A stretch of 64,000 nucleotides of DNA from Petrotoga sp. 9PWA.NaAc.5.4 (GCF_002895485.1 NZ_AZRK01000042.1:62001-126000); one strand, 5' to 3'; positions 35,165 to 43,898 are shown, counted from the stretch's first letter. Made by a program: numbers and translations. Notes: a model not told the origin generated them from the sequence alone.

Positions 35165-35394
35165 CAAAAATAGCATGTAAAAAATAAGATACAAACAAAA
35201 GACGTGGAGACAACAGTTTATACTGTAATGAAGTAGCTTTCTTTAAAATTTCCTTAAGCAAATAATCCCACATCTTATAAGGCTTTTAGCCTACCACCAC
35301 TTTAGCCGGAGAAATTTCACTTAATTTAACTCCAGCTTAATTATCCATAATATTTGCAAGAGAACCAAAACTATCCGTTATTTCTGTGTAAACT
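35165..35394 (-). pseudogene. Possible decayed gene fragment after purF (unidentified)
   Basis: One minus-strand frame reads VYTEITDSFGSLANIMDN, stop, AGVKLSEISPAKVVVG, stop, KPYKMWDYLLKEILKKAT, a protein-like composition broken by only two TAA codons. No start or ribosome site and no family I recognise. Could be the tail of a gene that once sat between purF and purM; chance cannot be excluded at this length. Confidence 0.3.
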
Positions 35395-36786
35395 CTAAAA
35401 GGAAGTTTCTCCCCAATCATTTTGAAAACAATGTAAGCAATATTTTCTACCATCTGATCCCAAAGAATTCAATAAATTAGTCAACGATATAAATTTAATA
35501 GAATCGGCATTGACAAGGACTTCAATTTCTTTTAAAGATTTAGTAGAGCAAATTAAATCATTTTTATCAGGAATGTCCACTCCCCAATGACAAGTATTAA
35601 CAACCATAGGAGAGGCAATTCTAATATGAACTTCTTGAGCACCATTTTCTCTCAACATTTTAACTATATATTTTACGGTGGTACCTCTAACTATCGAATC
35701 ATCTACCAATACCAATCTCTTGTTTTCTATAACTTCTTTTACAGGAGAAAGTTTCCTTCTTACTCCTAATTTTCTCTCTTGAATATCAGGATCTATGAAC
35801 GTCCTTCCAACATATTTGTTCCTCATAAGACCCATTTCTAAAGGAATACCAGATGCTTTTGAGTAACCTAATGCTGCAGAAAATCCACTGTCCATGACAG
35901 GAATTACTATATCAGCATCAATAGGATTCTCCTTTGCGCAAAGTTCCCCCAATTTTTCTCTCATTAAATGGACATTTTCTCCAAATACATTAGAATCTGG
36001 CCTCGCAAAATATACCTGTTCAAAAAAACAAAATTTATAATTTTTATTAGGATTGATCTCATAACTTTTTATGATACCATCTTTTATTTCAACCGCTTCT
36101 CCTGGTTTGATTTCCCTGATATTTGCATCCCTTAGAGGAAAAATTTTGAATGCACTGTCCTCGGAAGCAACATAAATCCCATTTTTTGTTTCACACAAAA
36201 ATAACGGCCTATATCCAAAAGCATCTCTTAATACAATAATTTTATTTTCGAACAACAACAATAAAGAGTAAGAAGGTCCTATACTTTTATCAATTACTTT
36301 TCCTACTTCTTTTGATTCCCACTTTGAAGGAGCTTTTTTGAAATTGTTAACTAACAAATGAGGTATCAGTTCAGTATCAGAAGTAGTCATAAAAATTGAA
36401 CCCTTTTCTTCAAATATTTTTTTTAACTCTGCGCTATTCTCTATTTGCCCATTATGTGCTATAGAGAAAAACTCATTTTTATATCTTACAGTCAAAGGTT
36501 GAGCATTTACAAAGTTAGAAAAACCATTAGTTGAATATCTCACATGGCCTATGCCAAAATAACCTTTTATCTTTTGTGAAATACTTTTATTAAAAACCGA
36601 ATTTACCACTCCTTTTCCTTTGTAAGTTTGAATTTTAATTCCATCTGACACTGCAATCCCTGCTGCTTCTTGACCCCTATGCTGCAAAGCTAATAATCCT
36701 TCAATTATTCTTCCAGTTACATTGTATCGTGAATCTTTTGAATAAGCAGCAAATAATCCACAATTCTCCATCAACATAATATTCAC
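35395..36786 (-). CDS. purF: Amidophosphoribosyltransferase (Bacillus type)
   Basis: 463 residues. First committed step of purine synthesis. A short propeptide precedes the catalytic Cys in MENC-GLFAAY, which must be exposed by cleavage. Glutaminase motifs GIGHVRYSTNG and IAHNGQIEN; PRPP loop VLVDDSIVRGTT near residue 355. The cysteines of CFFEQVYF and the C-terminal YCLHCF match the iron-sulphur (B. subtilis) class, so oxygen sensitivity is expected. GTG start overlaps the purL stop by four bases (GTGA); an ATG three codons later is an alternative. Confidence 0.95.
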   Translation of the reverse strand: MNIMLMENCGLFAAYSKDSRYNVTGRIIEGLLALQHRGQEAAGIAVSDGIKIQTYKGKGVVNSVFNKSISQKIKGYFGIGHVRYSTNGFSNFVNAQPLTVRYKNEFFSIAHNGQIENSAELKKIFEEKGSIFMTTSDTELIPHLLVNNFKKAPSKWESKEVGKVIDKSIGPSYSLLLLFENKIIVLRDAFGYRPLFLCETKNGIYVASEDSAFKIFPLRDANIREIKPGEAVEIKDGIIKSYEINPNKNYKFCFFEQVYFARPDSNVFGENVHLMREKLGELCAKENPIDADIVIPVMDSGFSAALGYSKASGIPLEMGLMRNKYVGRTFIDPDIQERKLGVRRKLSPVKEVIENKRLVLVDDSIVRGTTVKYIVKMLRENGAQEVHIRIASPMVVNTCHWGVDIPDKNDLICSTKSLKEIEVLVNADSIKFISLTNLLNSLGSDGRKYCLHCFQNDWGETSF

Positions 36787-38966
36787 TTTTCCTCCACTAA
36801 ATTAGAAATACAATTATAATATAAATTGCTTAATTCTTCTATTTCAAACTTACCGAATCCAAATTCTATACCTTCTGACTTTTCTTTTATCTCACCTAAC
36901 TTTTTGAATCCAATATTAGCTGCTTTCGCCAACTCTTCAAAATGGTTGACATTTTCACGAGATATAGAAACAATAAATCTACTTTGATTTTCCCCAAACA
37001 ATTCCTCTATGGAATTCCCTAAATTGCCTAAAAAACCCTTTTGGCTTAAAATACATGATTCAGCAATAGCAAAAGCCAGACCTCCTTTTGAAACATCGTG
37101 TACGCTTTCAAAAATTTGTTTGCTTATAAGATCGATAATAAAACGATCTAAATTAGTTTCATAAAAAGTATCTACAAGATCTATTTCTCCACCAATAAAG
37201 TCTTTACAGATCTGAAGATACAAACTTCCCCCCAAACGGTCAAAATCTATGTCTACTTTACCTAATAAGTACACAACATCTGTAACATTTTTGAACTTTC
37301 TGTCTACTATTTTATTAATATCTGTTATTTCACCTATCATGCCAATTACAGGTGTAGGATATACCGAAGAATTTTTATAGGAATTGTAAAAACTAACATT
37401 GCCACTAACAACTGGCGTTGAAAGTTCACGAGAAACATTTATTAAAGCTTCTATACTTTTTTCAAATTGCCACAAAACTTCTTCATCATCTGGATGACCA
37501 AAGTTTAAATTATCGGTAATGGCCAAAGGTTTTGCTCCGACAGAAATTAAATTTCTTGCAGCCTCATAAATTACATTTCTTGTACCTTCATATGGATCTA
37601 AATAAGAGTATATACTGTTACTATCTATTGTCACGGCAAAACCTTTTGTTGTTCCCTTTATCCATAACACCGAAGCATCTGCTTCACCAGGAATTATAAT
37701 TGTATTTGTACCAACCTTATAGTCATATTGTTGGAATATCCATTGTTTACTTGTAAGATTGGGATCTTTCAACATTTTTTTTAAAATTGTTTCAACAGTA
37801 TCGTCTATTTTGGGTATTTTTCTAGCTTTGTTCAATATGAAAATATGTGGAGTAATAGTTTTTTTATAATATTCCGGTGCATTAACTAAAATGTCTATCG
37901 GGATATCAGATAATAAATTACCTGTTTCACTATCTTTAATTCTATACCTTTTTAGGGATATTGTTTTTCCTATTACAGCGAATTCTATCAAATATTTTTC
38001 ACATATAGATTTAACTTGATCTTCATATCCAGGTTCTACTAAAAATAGCATTCTTTCTTGAGATTCGGACAACATGATTTCCCATGGTTTTATATCTTTT
38101 TGCCTTTTTGGAACTTTGTCTAAATATATTTCACAACCAAGATTTCCCTTATAAGCCATTTCAGAGGTAGAACTTAAAATACCAGCAGCTCCCATATCTT
38201 GACAAGCTTTTGCTCCTTTGATTTTTAGTATTTCAAGTGTCGCTTCAATTAAATTTTTTTCTGTAAAGGGATCTCCCACTTGTACAGAAGGTCTATCATC
38301 TTTACCTGTTAATTCTTTGGATGCGAATGAAGCACCATGTATACCATCTCTTCCTGTTTTAGAACCAATATAAACAAAAAGCTTATCCGGACCATCGGCA
38401 TGAGAAGAAACTAACTCATTCTTGTTAGCAATCCCTACACACATAACGTTAACTAAAGGATTTGTAGAATAAATTTCATGAAAATAAGTTTCGCCAGCCA
38501 CAGTGGGTACTCCTATAGAATTACCGTAATCACTTATACCTGATACTACACCTTCAAAGATATTCTTGACTTTTGGGTCCTTTATGTTACCAAATTTTAA
38601 AGAATCCAATAGAGCTATAGGCCTTGCTCCCATAGCCAATATATCTCTTACAATTCCTCCGATACCGGTTGCAGCTCCTTGATATGGCTCAACTGCCGAT
38701 GGATGATTATGGCTTTCTACCTTAAATACTATTGCCTTTTTACCAATTTCCACATAACCTGCATTTTCACTTTCGTACGATGCATTCAATTTTTTTAAAT
38801 AGTGTTTTGAATGTTTATAGCCACAATGTTCCGACCATTGAGCAGAAAAAAGAAAAGTTTCAAATTCGTTTGGTTCCCTTCCTAATCTATCGACTATCAA
38901 ATTAAATTCTTCTTCTGACAGCCCTAAATTTAAAGCTAATTGTTTAATTTCTGACGAATTGTTCAC
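36783..38966 (-). CDS. purL: FGAM synthase subunit PurL (small type)
   Basis: 727 residues: the small PurL that works with PurS and PurQ rather than the 1300-residue fused enzyme. Fourth step, ATP-dependent amination of FGAR. SAQWSEHCGYKHSK near residue 42 holds the catalytic His; KVESHNHPSAVEPYQGAATGIGGI is the nucleotide-binding signature, and QDMGAAGILSSTSEMA and NLNFGHPDDEEVLWQ follow. Its start overlaps purQ by 23 bases and its end overlaps purF by 4, indicating tight translational coupling. Confidence 0.96.
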   Translation of the reverse strand: MNNSSEIKQLALNLGLSEEEFNLIVDRLGREPNEFETFLFSAQWSEHCGYKHSKHYLKKLNASYESENAGYVEIGKKAIVFKVESHNHPSAVEPYQGAATGIGGIVRDILAMGARPIALLDSLKFGNIKDPKVKNIFEGVVSGISDYGNSIGVPTVAGETYFHEIYSTNPLVNVMCVGIANKNELVSSHADGPDKLFVYIGSKTGRDGIHGASFASKELTGKDDRPSVQVGDPFTEKNLIEATLEILKIKGAKACQDMGAAGILSSTSEMAYKGNLGCEIYLDKVPKRQKDIKPWEIMLSESQERMLFLVEPGYEDQVKSICEKYLIEFAVIGKTISLKRYRIKDSETGNLLSDIPIDILVNAPEYYKKTITPHIFILNKARKIPKIDDTVETILKKMLKDPNLTSKQWIFQQYDYKVGTNTIIIPGEADASVLWIKGTTKGFAVTIDSNSIYSYLDPYEGTRNVIYEAARNLISVGAKPLAITDNLNFGHPDDEEVLWQFEKSIEALINVSRELSTPVVSGNVSFYNSYKNSSVYPTPVIGMIGEITDINKIVDRKFKNVTDVVYLLGKVDIDFDRLGGSLYLQICKDFIGGEIDLVDTFYETNLDRFIIDLISKQIFESVHDVSKGGLAFAIAESCILSQKGFLGNLGNSIEELFGENQSRFIVSISRENVNHFEELAKAANIGFKKLGEIKEKSEGIEFGFGKFEIEELSNLYYNCISNLVEEK

Positions 38967-39621
38967 TTGTTAAATACCTCCTGATGGATCGAAAAATATA
39001 ATTCCCATCTTCATTTTTTAAAATTTGCGTACAAGCTCTTTCAGGATGTGGCATCAGTCCAAACACGTTCATATCTTTATTTACTATACCAGCAATATCT
39101 TCAAATGAACCGTTAGGGTTTTCCACATATTTTAATACAATTTGATCTTCAGCAATATCTTTTTTTAATGAAAAAAACCTTCCGTATTTATGAGCTATCG
39201 GTAATCTTATTATCTTTTTATTGATTGAATTTGTAAAAGGAGTTTTATTGTTAACTATCTTTAAATCAATATCTTTACATATAAACCTATGAGATGTGTT
39301 AACTGTCAATGCTCCGGGTAATAAGCCAGCTTCAGTAAGAATTTGAAAACCATTACACACCCCAATTATTAAACCTCTTTTCTTCAGCACATATTTTTCA
39401 ACAGAATTCATTACCGGAGAAAATCGCGCAAGTACTCCAACTCTCAAATAATCACCATAAGAAAATCCTCCTGGAATGAATATTAAATCATAATCCAGCA
39501 TTTTGCTAAAATCATGCCATACATACTGAACTTTAAAACCATTTGTTTTTAAAGCAAAGTAGGCATCTTTGTCACAATTAGACCCAGGAAATACTATAAC
39601 AGCGGCTTTTAGACTATTCAC
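38944..39621 (-). CDS. purQ: FGAM synthase glutaminase subunit PurQ
   Basis: 225 residues. Class I glutamine amidotransferase supplying ammonia to PurL. IPGGFSYGDYLRVG forms the oxyanion strand; nucleophile Cys89 in GLIIGVCNGFQIL; His-Glu of the triad in LMPHPERAC near residue 203. GTG start overlaps the purS stop by eight bases. Confidence 0.95.
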   Translation of the reverse strand: MNSLKAAVIVFPGSNCDKDAYFALKTNGFKVQYVWHDFSKMLDYDLIFIPGGFSYGDYLRVGVLARFSPVMNSVEKYVLKKRGLIIGVCNGFQILTEAGLLPGALTVNTSHRFICKDIDLKIVNNKTPFTNSINKKIIRLPIAHKYGRFFSLKKDIAEDQIVLKYVENPNGSFEDIAGIVNKDMNVFGLMPHPERACTQILKNEDGNYIFRSIRRYLTSEQFVRN

Positions 39622-39904
39622 CTATCTCACACTCCATATAGCCGTTAGTTATCTCTCTCACTTCAAAATCTTCAAGAACCGGGTTAGAAAGAACTTTATA
39701 AGCTATCTCTTCTGCGACCTTTTTAGCTTCTTGCGAATTGTTTTCTTTTATTAATAATTTTATACTTTTATTGAATCTGACATCTTCTACTGGATAATTA
39801 AGTCTCTTAAGAACCTTGTACGTTGCAGTTCCTTGGGGATCTAAAATACCCTCTCTTAATTTGACTTTAATTTCAAACTCAAAAATCTTTCCTTCTTTGT
39901 TCAT
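39614..39904 (-). CDS. purS: FGAM synthase subunit PurS
   Basis: 96 residues. Small dimeric subunit that bridges PurL and PurQ. Typical FEIKVKLREGILDPQG and GTATYKVLKRLNYPVEDVRF near residues 10-45 and a final FEVREI. Its ATG overlaps the purC stop (ATGA). Confidence 0.93.
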   Translation of the reverse strand: MNKEGKIFEFEIKVKLREGILDPQGTATYKVLKRLNYPVEDVRFNKSIKLLIKENNSQEAKKVAEEIAYKVLSNPVLEDFEVREITNGYMECEIGE

Positions 39905-40614
39905 ATATTTAGCCTCCTGAATAACTCCTCATAAGCATTAATTAAATTACCTTTTTCTTCACGATATACATCTTTATCAAAAGATTCCATAGTATTATCA
40001 TCCCAAAATCTACATGTATCAGGAGATATCTCATCTATTAACGTCAATCTTCCATCTTTTTTCGCTAAGCCAAATTCTAATTTGTAATCAACTAAGATTA
40101 TATGCTTAGATTTTAAATAATTTGACAATATCTTATTGACCCTTTTAGAAATAGTTTCAATCTGTTCTAAGACATCTTCAGAAGTGATTTTCAACAGTAA
40201 TATTGCATCTTTAGTTATCATTGGATCTCCTAAATTGTCATCTTTCAATGAAAATTCAACTAAAGTATCATCGAATTTATATCCTTTTTCTACACCATAT
40301 CTTTTACAAAAGCTACCTGCTGCAAAGTTTCGAACAATAACTTCTAAAGGAATTAAATTTGTCCATTTAGCAATAAAAGAGCTATCATCATATTCTTTTA
40401 TGTAGTGTGTATTTATAGATTCTTTATTTAGCATTTTGAAAAAGAATTCAGAAATCTTTTTATTAATCTTACCCTTATTTACCACATTACTTTTTTTCAA
40501 TCCATTGAATGCGGTAACATCGTCTTTAAATTCAATTAATAGTTCGTTCTCGTTATACTTATACACCTTTTTTGCTTTTCCTTCATAAAGTAAATCAAAT
40601 TTTTCTTTATCCAT
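39901..40614 (-). CDS. purC: SAICAR synthase
   Basis: 237 residues. Condenses CAIR with aspartate. LLYEGKAKKVYKYNENELLIEFKDD is the N-terminal ATP site; PLEVIVRNFAAGSFCKRYG, LVDYKLEFGLAKKDG and DEISPDTCRFWD are all present. Overlaps purE by eight bases and purS by four. Confidence 0.96.
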   Translation of the reverse strand: MDKEKFDLLYEGKAKKVYKYNENELLIEFKDDVTAFNGLKKSNVVNKGKINKKISEFFFKMLNKESINTHYIKEYDDSSFIAKWTNLIPLEVIVRNFAAGSFCKRYGVEKGYKFDDTLVEFSLKDDNLGDPMITKDAILLLKITSEDVLEQIETISKRVNKILSNYLKSKHIILVDYKLEFGLAKKDGRLTLIDEISPDTCRFWDDNTMESFDKDVYREEKGNLINAYEELFRRLNI

Positions 40615-41026
40615 TTAATTCACCTTCTGTTTCTAAAAGTCTTTTAACAAAATATGCTGCGTTTTTCATTCCATTAGCACCGATACCCATAGTGGCAACT
40701 GGTACACCACTTGGCATTTGAACCATAGAAAACAATGCATCTAATCCATTCAAAGGTCCAACATCTCTTGGAACACCTATAACTGGAAGATTTGTTAAAG
40801 AGGCAACTACACCGGGTAATGCTGCTGAAAGACCTGCAACAGCTATAATGGCACAATAATCTTTTTCGGAAATATTTTCTATGAACTTTGTTAGCTCTTT
40901 TAGTTCTCTATGAGCACTATAAACTCTGTAATCACATTCTATTCGCCATTCACTAAAAAGCTCTATAGCTGATTTCACAAAAATTTCGTCGGACTTACTT
41001 CCTGACAATAAAAGTACCTTTCTCAA
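40607..41026 (-). CDS. purE: N5-CAIR mutase/AIR carboxylase PurE (short variant)
   Basis: 139 residues, about 20-30 shorter than common class I PurE, lacking the C-terminal helix. LSGSKSDE (phosphate loop) and YSAHRELKEL (catalytic His) are normal, but the usual AGGAAHLPGM motif reads AGLSAALPGVV: the His of AAHLPG is Ala. PVIGVPRDVGPLNGLDALFSMVQMPSGVPVAT is otherwise PurE-like. No purK is in the window. Whether it works on N5-CAIR or directly on AIR plus CO2 is open. TTG start with AAGGAGTG eight bases upstream. First gene after the riboswitch. Confidence 0.88.
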   Translation of the reverse strand: MRKVLLLSGSKSDEIFVKSAIELFSEWRIECDYRVYSAHRELKELTKFIENISEKDYCAIIAVAGLSAALPGVVASLTNLPVIGVPRDVGPLNGLDALFSMVQMPSGVPVATMGIGANGMKNAAYFVKRLLETEGELNG

Positions 41027-41051
41027 TTAATTCACTCCTTTATATAAATAA

Positions 41052-41107
41052 AAATAAAAAATCCTGCCTTTCTTTAATTTTCATTACAGCAGAGAGGCAG
41101 GATTTTA
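41052..41107 (-). terminator. Riboswitch-controlled terminator in the pur leader
   Basis: Minus strand: AAAATCCTGCCT pairs with AGGCAGGATTTT around a long loop, followed by a T run (TTTTTTATTTTT) 25-30 bases before the purE start. Its 5' side and loop contain CCTCTCTGCTGTA (41097-41085), which can instead pair with the riboswitch P1 3' strand. Confidence 0.9.
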
Positions 41108-41137
41108 TCTGTATTTTTGAATAAAATCTCTAATCCC

Positions 41138-41214
41138 CTCTCACTGTAGTCAAACAGTTTACGGCTGTTTGGTAGAAACTGCTGAACCTTATTATCAGCA
41201 TTATACAGAAAGAG
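41138..41214 (-). ncRNA. Purine (guanine-class) riboswitch controlling the pur operon
   Basis: Minus strand. P1 is CTCTTTCTGTA (41214-41204) with TACAGTGAGAG (41148-41138). The conserved core reads TATAATGCTGATAATAAGGT, then TTCAGCAGTTTCTACC, AAACAGCCGTAAACTGTTT and GACTAC. P2 is TGCTGA/TTCAGCA and P3 AAACAG/CTGTTT; the loops show the kissing-loop consensus. The specificity base (first pyrimidine in GACTAC) is C, which pairs with guanine or hypoxanthine; adenine switches have T. It lies 112 bases before purE, with a terminator between. An off switch: excess guanine should stop transcription of the purine genes. Confidence 0.95.
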
Positions 41215-41252
41215 GCTATGTAAACTTCACATATATTAACTTGATTAAACCT

Positions 41253-41281
41253 TTTATATAAACATTCTAACAAAAAAACAA
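41253..41281 (-). promoter_or_regulatory. Likely promoter of the pur operon
   Basis: Minus strand: TTGTTT (41281-41276), 17-base spacer, TATAAA (41258-41253), placing the RNA start near 41246, about 30 bases before the riboswitch. Confidence 0.55.
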
Positions 41282-41320
41282 ATGAATTGTGTTAAATTAT
41301 TGAAAACAAATTATAAAATC

Positions 41321-41773
41321 CTATATTTCAAAATTTGCTTTTATGTTTGAGTATTTATCAGTATTTTGGACAAAATCTACTATCTTTTTTTCTATTTCGT
41401 CTCTGACTCTTCTAAAAACTTCCAAATTTTCTTCTTCACTTCCTTCAAAAGCCGCTGGATCGTCAAAAGGCCAATGCAATCTGATACTTACCCCAGGAAA
41501 AAACGGACATTCTTTTTCAGCTTTTGAACATACAGTTATCAAAAAACCAAATCTATCGTTCAAGTATGTATCTAAACTTTTTGAATAATGATCGCTCATA
41601 TCTATGCCTTTTTCTTCCATAACTTTTACAGTATACGGATTTATTTGCGAAGATTCTAAACCTGCACTATAAGCTTCGAACTTATCATCTCCATACTTTT
41701 TTAAAAAAGCCTCCGCCATTTGACTTCTTGCAGAATTTTTTGAGCATAAAAATAATACTTTAATTTTATTCAT
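41321..41773 (-). CDS. arsC: Arsenate reductase, thioredoxin-coupled (low-molecular-weight phosphatase fold)
   Basis: About 150 residues from ATG 41773, which has GGTGGAG eight bases upstream; a GTG five codons earlier is the alternative. The CX5R loop is VLFLCSKNSARSQMAEAFL (nucleophile Cys10), and the two further redox cysteines appear as VCSKAEKECPFF, the arrangement of Staphylococcus-type ArsC. WPFDDPAA supplies the acid Asp. It reduces As(V) to As(III). It overlaps the end of fliJ by eight bases, an odd partnership. The only efflux gene seen in the window is a pseudogene at 11.2 kb. Confidence 0.9.
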   Translation of the reverse strand: MNKIKVLFLCSKNSARSQMAEAFLKKYGDDKFEAYSAGLESSQINPYTVKVMEEKGIDMSDHYSKSLDTYLNDRFGFLITVCSKAEKECPFFPGVSIRLHWPFDDPAAFEGSEEENLEVFRRVRDEIEKKIVDFVQNTDKYSNIKANFEI

Positions 41774-42224
41774 CTCTGTTTTCTCCACCCTTCGTAAAAT
41801 AATTCATTTGGGCAATCTCGTCTAATTCTTTAATATCCTTTCTTTTTTCATCCGTTTTATAACTTTCAAAACGTCTCTCTTGGAGTTTTTGAAGTACATC
41901 TTTTTCTTTTTTTGCATTCAAATAATTATTTCTTGCTATTTCTTCTTCTTGTATTTTTTGATTTAATTTTATTACAAGATTAGAAAGCAAAGAATTCAAT
42001 TGTTTTTTATAATCTATCATATTGGTTAATTTTGATACAGAAACAGATTTCTTTATTTCATTTTTAAACTCTAAAGAAAAAGCTTCTATCTTTTTATTTA
42101 AAGAAGCAATTTCTTTTTCTATTGCGAGTCTTTCTTCTATCTTTTTACCCAATTCTATGCGAGACATTTCTTCATAGCGCTCACGTAAATCTTTAAGCCG
42201 TTCCAACTTAAATTTGAAGGCCAT
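41766..42224 (-). CDS. fliJ: FliJ-like flagellar export chaperone
   Basis: 152 residues from ATG 42224 (AGGGGGATCGTT before it); an upstream in-frame start adds 11 residues without a ribosome site. The start MAFKFKLERLKDLRERYEE is typical of FliJ, and the rest is one long antiparallel coiled coil with ASLNKKIEAFSLEF and KKQLNSLLSNLVIKLNQK. FliJ binds the FliI/FliH ATPase complex in flagellar protein export. No other sure flagellar gene is in the window, so this call rests on the N-terminal signature and helix pattern. It follows the NtrC-like regulator by about 36 bp. Confidence 0.7.
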   Translation of the reverse strand: MAFKFKLERLKDLRERYEEMSRIELGKKIEERLAIEKEIASLNKKIEAFSLEFKNEIKKSVSVSKLTNMIDYKKQLNSLLSNLVIKLNQKIQEEEIARNNYLNAKKEKDVLQKLQERRFESYKTDEKRKDIKELDEIAQMNYFTKGGENRDE

Positions 42225-42260
42225 AACGATCCCCCTCACCCTAAAGATACCTATCAAAAC

Positions 42261-43898
42261 CTATTTAATGCCATATCTATCTAATTTATAATATAAATTT
42301 CTAACTGTTAAACCCAACTTTCTTGCAACTTCTGTTTTGTTACCATGACATGCCTCTAATAGTTCTATAATTATTTTCTTTTCTAATTCTTCTGTCATCT
42401 CTTTCAATGTACCTTTAACTTCTTGCTTTTTTTCTTCTAAATCTGGTACATGTGAAGAAGTTATCAAAACATCACTATTTTCTAATGCAAGCATAGCCCT
42501 ATCTATAACATTTTCTAATTCTCTTATATTACCAGGCCAAGAATAATTTATTAATTTGTTTACAGCATCATCTGTAAATCCATAAACAATTCTCCCATAT
42601 TTTTGATTCAAAGTATGTAACAATTGTTTAGCTAAATCCGGAATATCTTCTTTTCTTTCTCGTAAAGGAGGAACTTCTATGGTGACAACTGAAATTTTAT
42701 ATAACAACTCTTTAGAAAACTTACCTAAGCTTGTTAATATTTTTAAATCTTCTGTTGTTGCGAAGATAAATCTAACATCGGGTACAAAATCGTAATATTC
42801 ACATTCAAAAATATTTTCATTCAATAATTTCAAAAACTTTTGTTGAATTTCTGTATTCATCAAATGGATATTTTCTAAGAATAAAGTCCCCTTATGAGCA
42901 TTAGCTATATAACTATTCTTTCCAAAAAGAAACTCTTCTTGATTTTCAAAGGAAATAAGAGAAAAATTAAGTTTTAAGTATGGACCTTCTCTTCTATTAC
43001 TTGCATTATGAATTGCCTGGGCCAATACTTCTTTCCCTACTCCAAATTCTCCTACTAATAAAAGATTTACATCTACATCAGCAATTTTTGTGGCTTCGGT
43101 GATTACTTCTTTCATAGTGGGAGATTTTGAAACTATATCATCAAAAGTATGCGCAGCACTTTCCTTTTTAAGCAATCTTTTAGTCGCTTCTAATTCGTTT
43201 ATTAATCTTTGTATCTCTGAAATATCGTGTATTACTGCTACACTACCTTTAAATTCGTTATTTACAAAAAGTGGTGTAACACTTGCGATAATTTCTTTTT
43301 TATTTGTTGCTAATATTTTTCTAACGTTATAAATAGGTTTTTTCTCTCTTGCACACCTTATATGTAAGCTTTCTCCTTCTGCAAGATCAATAGTAGCAGG
43401 TTTTCCTATTACTTCTCTGGGAGCTAACCCTGTAATTCTTGTATAAGCTCTATTAACCATAACAACACGACCTTCTTGATCAGCAACTGATATTGCATCT
43501 GAAGTCGAATCTATTATAGATGTTAGTAAAGCTTCTATTTCTCTTAAATTAGTTATCTCTTCAGCCAATCTTTGCAATGTAGTAACATCACGAAATACCG
43601 CAGCTACCGCTATGGTTTCATTATTACTATTTTTTATTGGAATTCTTGAAGTAAGTATAACTTTATTCCCTAAATTTTGAAGTTTATCGTATTCAGCTTC
43701 TCCAGTTCTTAAAACTATGTGAAGTCGCGTATTAGGAATACTTTCTATGGCAGTTTTTCCTAATATATCATCCTTTTCAACTTCGAATATTCTACAAGCG
43801 GTTTCGTTTATATAAAATATTATCTCTCTTTCATCTATAATTATTATTCCTTCTTGTAATTGGTCTAACAAAGACCTCATCATTTCTATTTCTGTCAT
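42261..43898 (-). CDS. PAS-PAS-AAA+-Fis regulator of NtrC type, degenerate in its sigma-54 and ATPase motifs
   Basis: 545 residues. Two PAS domains (about 5-115 and 125-235; GKTAIESIPNTRL, ITGLAPREVIGKPATID), an AAA+ domain (about 255-480) and a Fis-type helix-turn-helix (about 505-545; NKTEVARKLGLTVRNLYYKL). Walker A is GEFGVGKEVLAQAIH. Where enhancer-binding proteins have ELFGHEKGAFTGA and GTLFLDEI, this one reads FLFGKNSYIANAHKGTLFLENI: the GAFTGA sigma-54 contact loop is absent and the Walker B Asp-Glu is Glu-Asn. VPPLRERKEDIP and WPGNIRELENVI are kept. It probably regulates sigma-A promoters, like TyrR. Ligand unknown. Confidence 0.88.
   Translation of the reverse strand: MTEIEMMRSLLDQLQEGIIIIDEREIIFYINETACRIFEVEKDDILGKTAIESIPNTRLHIVLRTGEAEYDKLQNLGNKVILTSRIPIKNSNNETIAVAAVFRDVTTLQRLAEEITNLREIEALLTSIIDSTSDAISVADQEGRVVMVNRAYTRITGLAPREVIGKPATIDLAEGESLHIRCAREKKPIYNVRKILATNKKEIIASVTPLFVNNEFKGSVAVIHDISEIQRLINELEATKRLLKKESAAHTFDDIVSKSPTMKEVITEATKIADVDVNLLLVGEFGVGKEVLAQAIHNASNRREGPYLKLNFSLISFENQEEFLFGKNSYIANAHKGTLFLENIHLMNTEIQQKFLKLLNENIFECEYYDFVPDVRFIFATTEDLKILTSLGKFSKELLYKISVVTIEVPPLRERKEDIPDLAKQLLHTLNQKYGRIVYGFTDDAVNKLINYSWPGNIRELENVIDRAMLALENSDVLITSSHVPDLEEKKQEVKGTLKEMTEELEKKIIIELLEACHGNKTEVARKLGLTVRNLYYKLDRYGIK

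Noticed and set aside
40674-40856. Cys-rich 60-codon frame inside purE
   Set aside because: Shadow frame of purE with no start signals; purE fills the region with a full family match.
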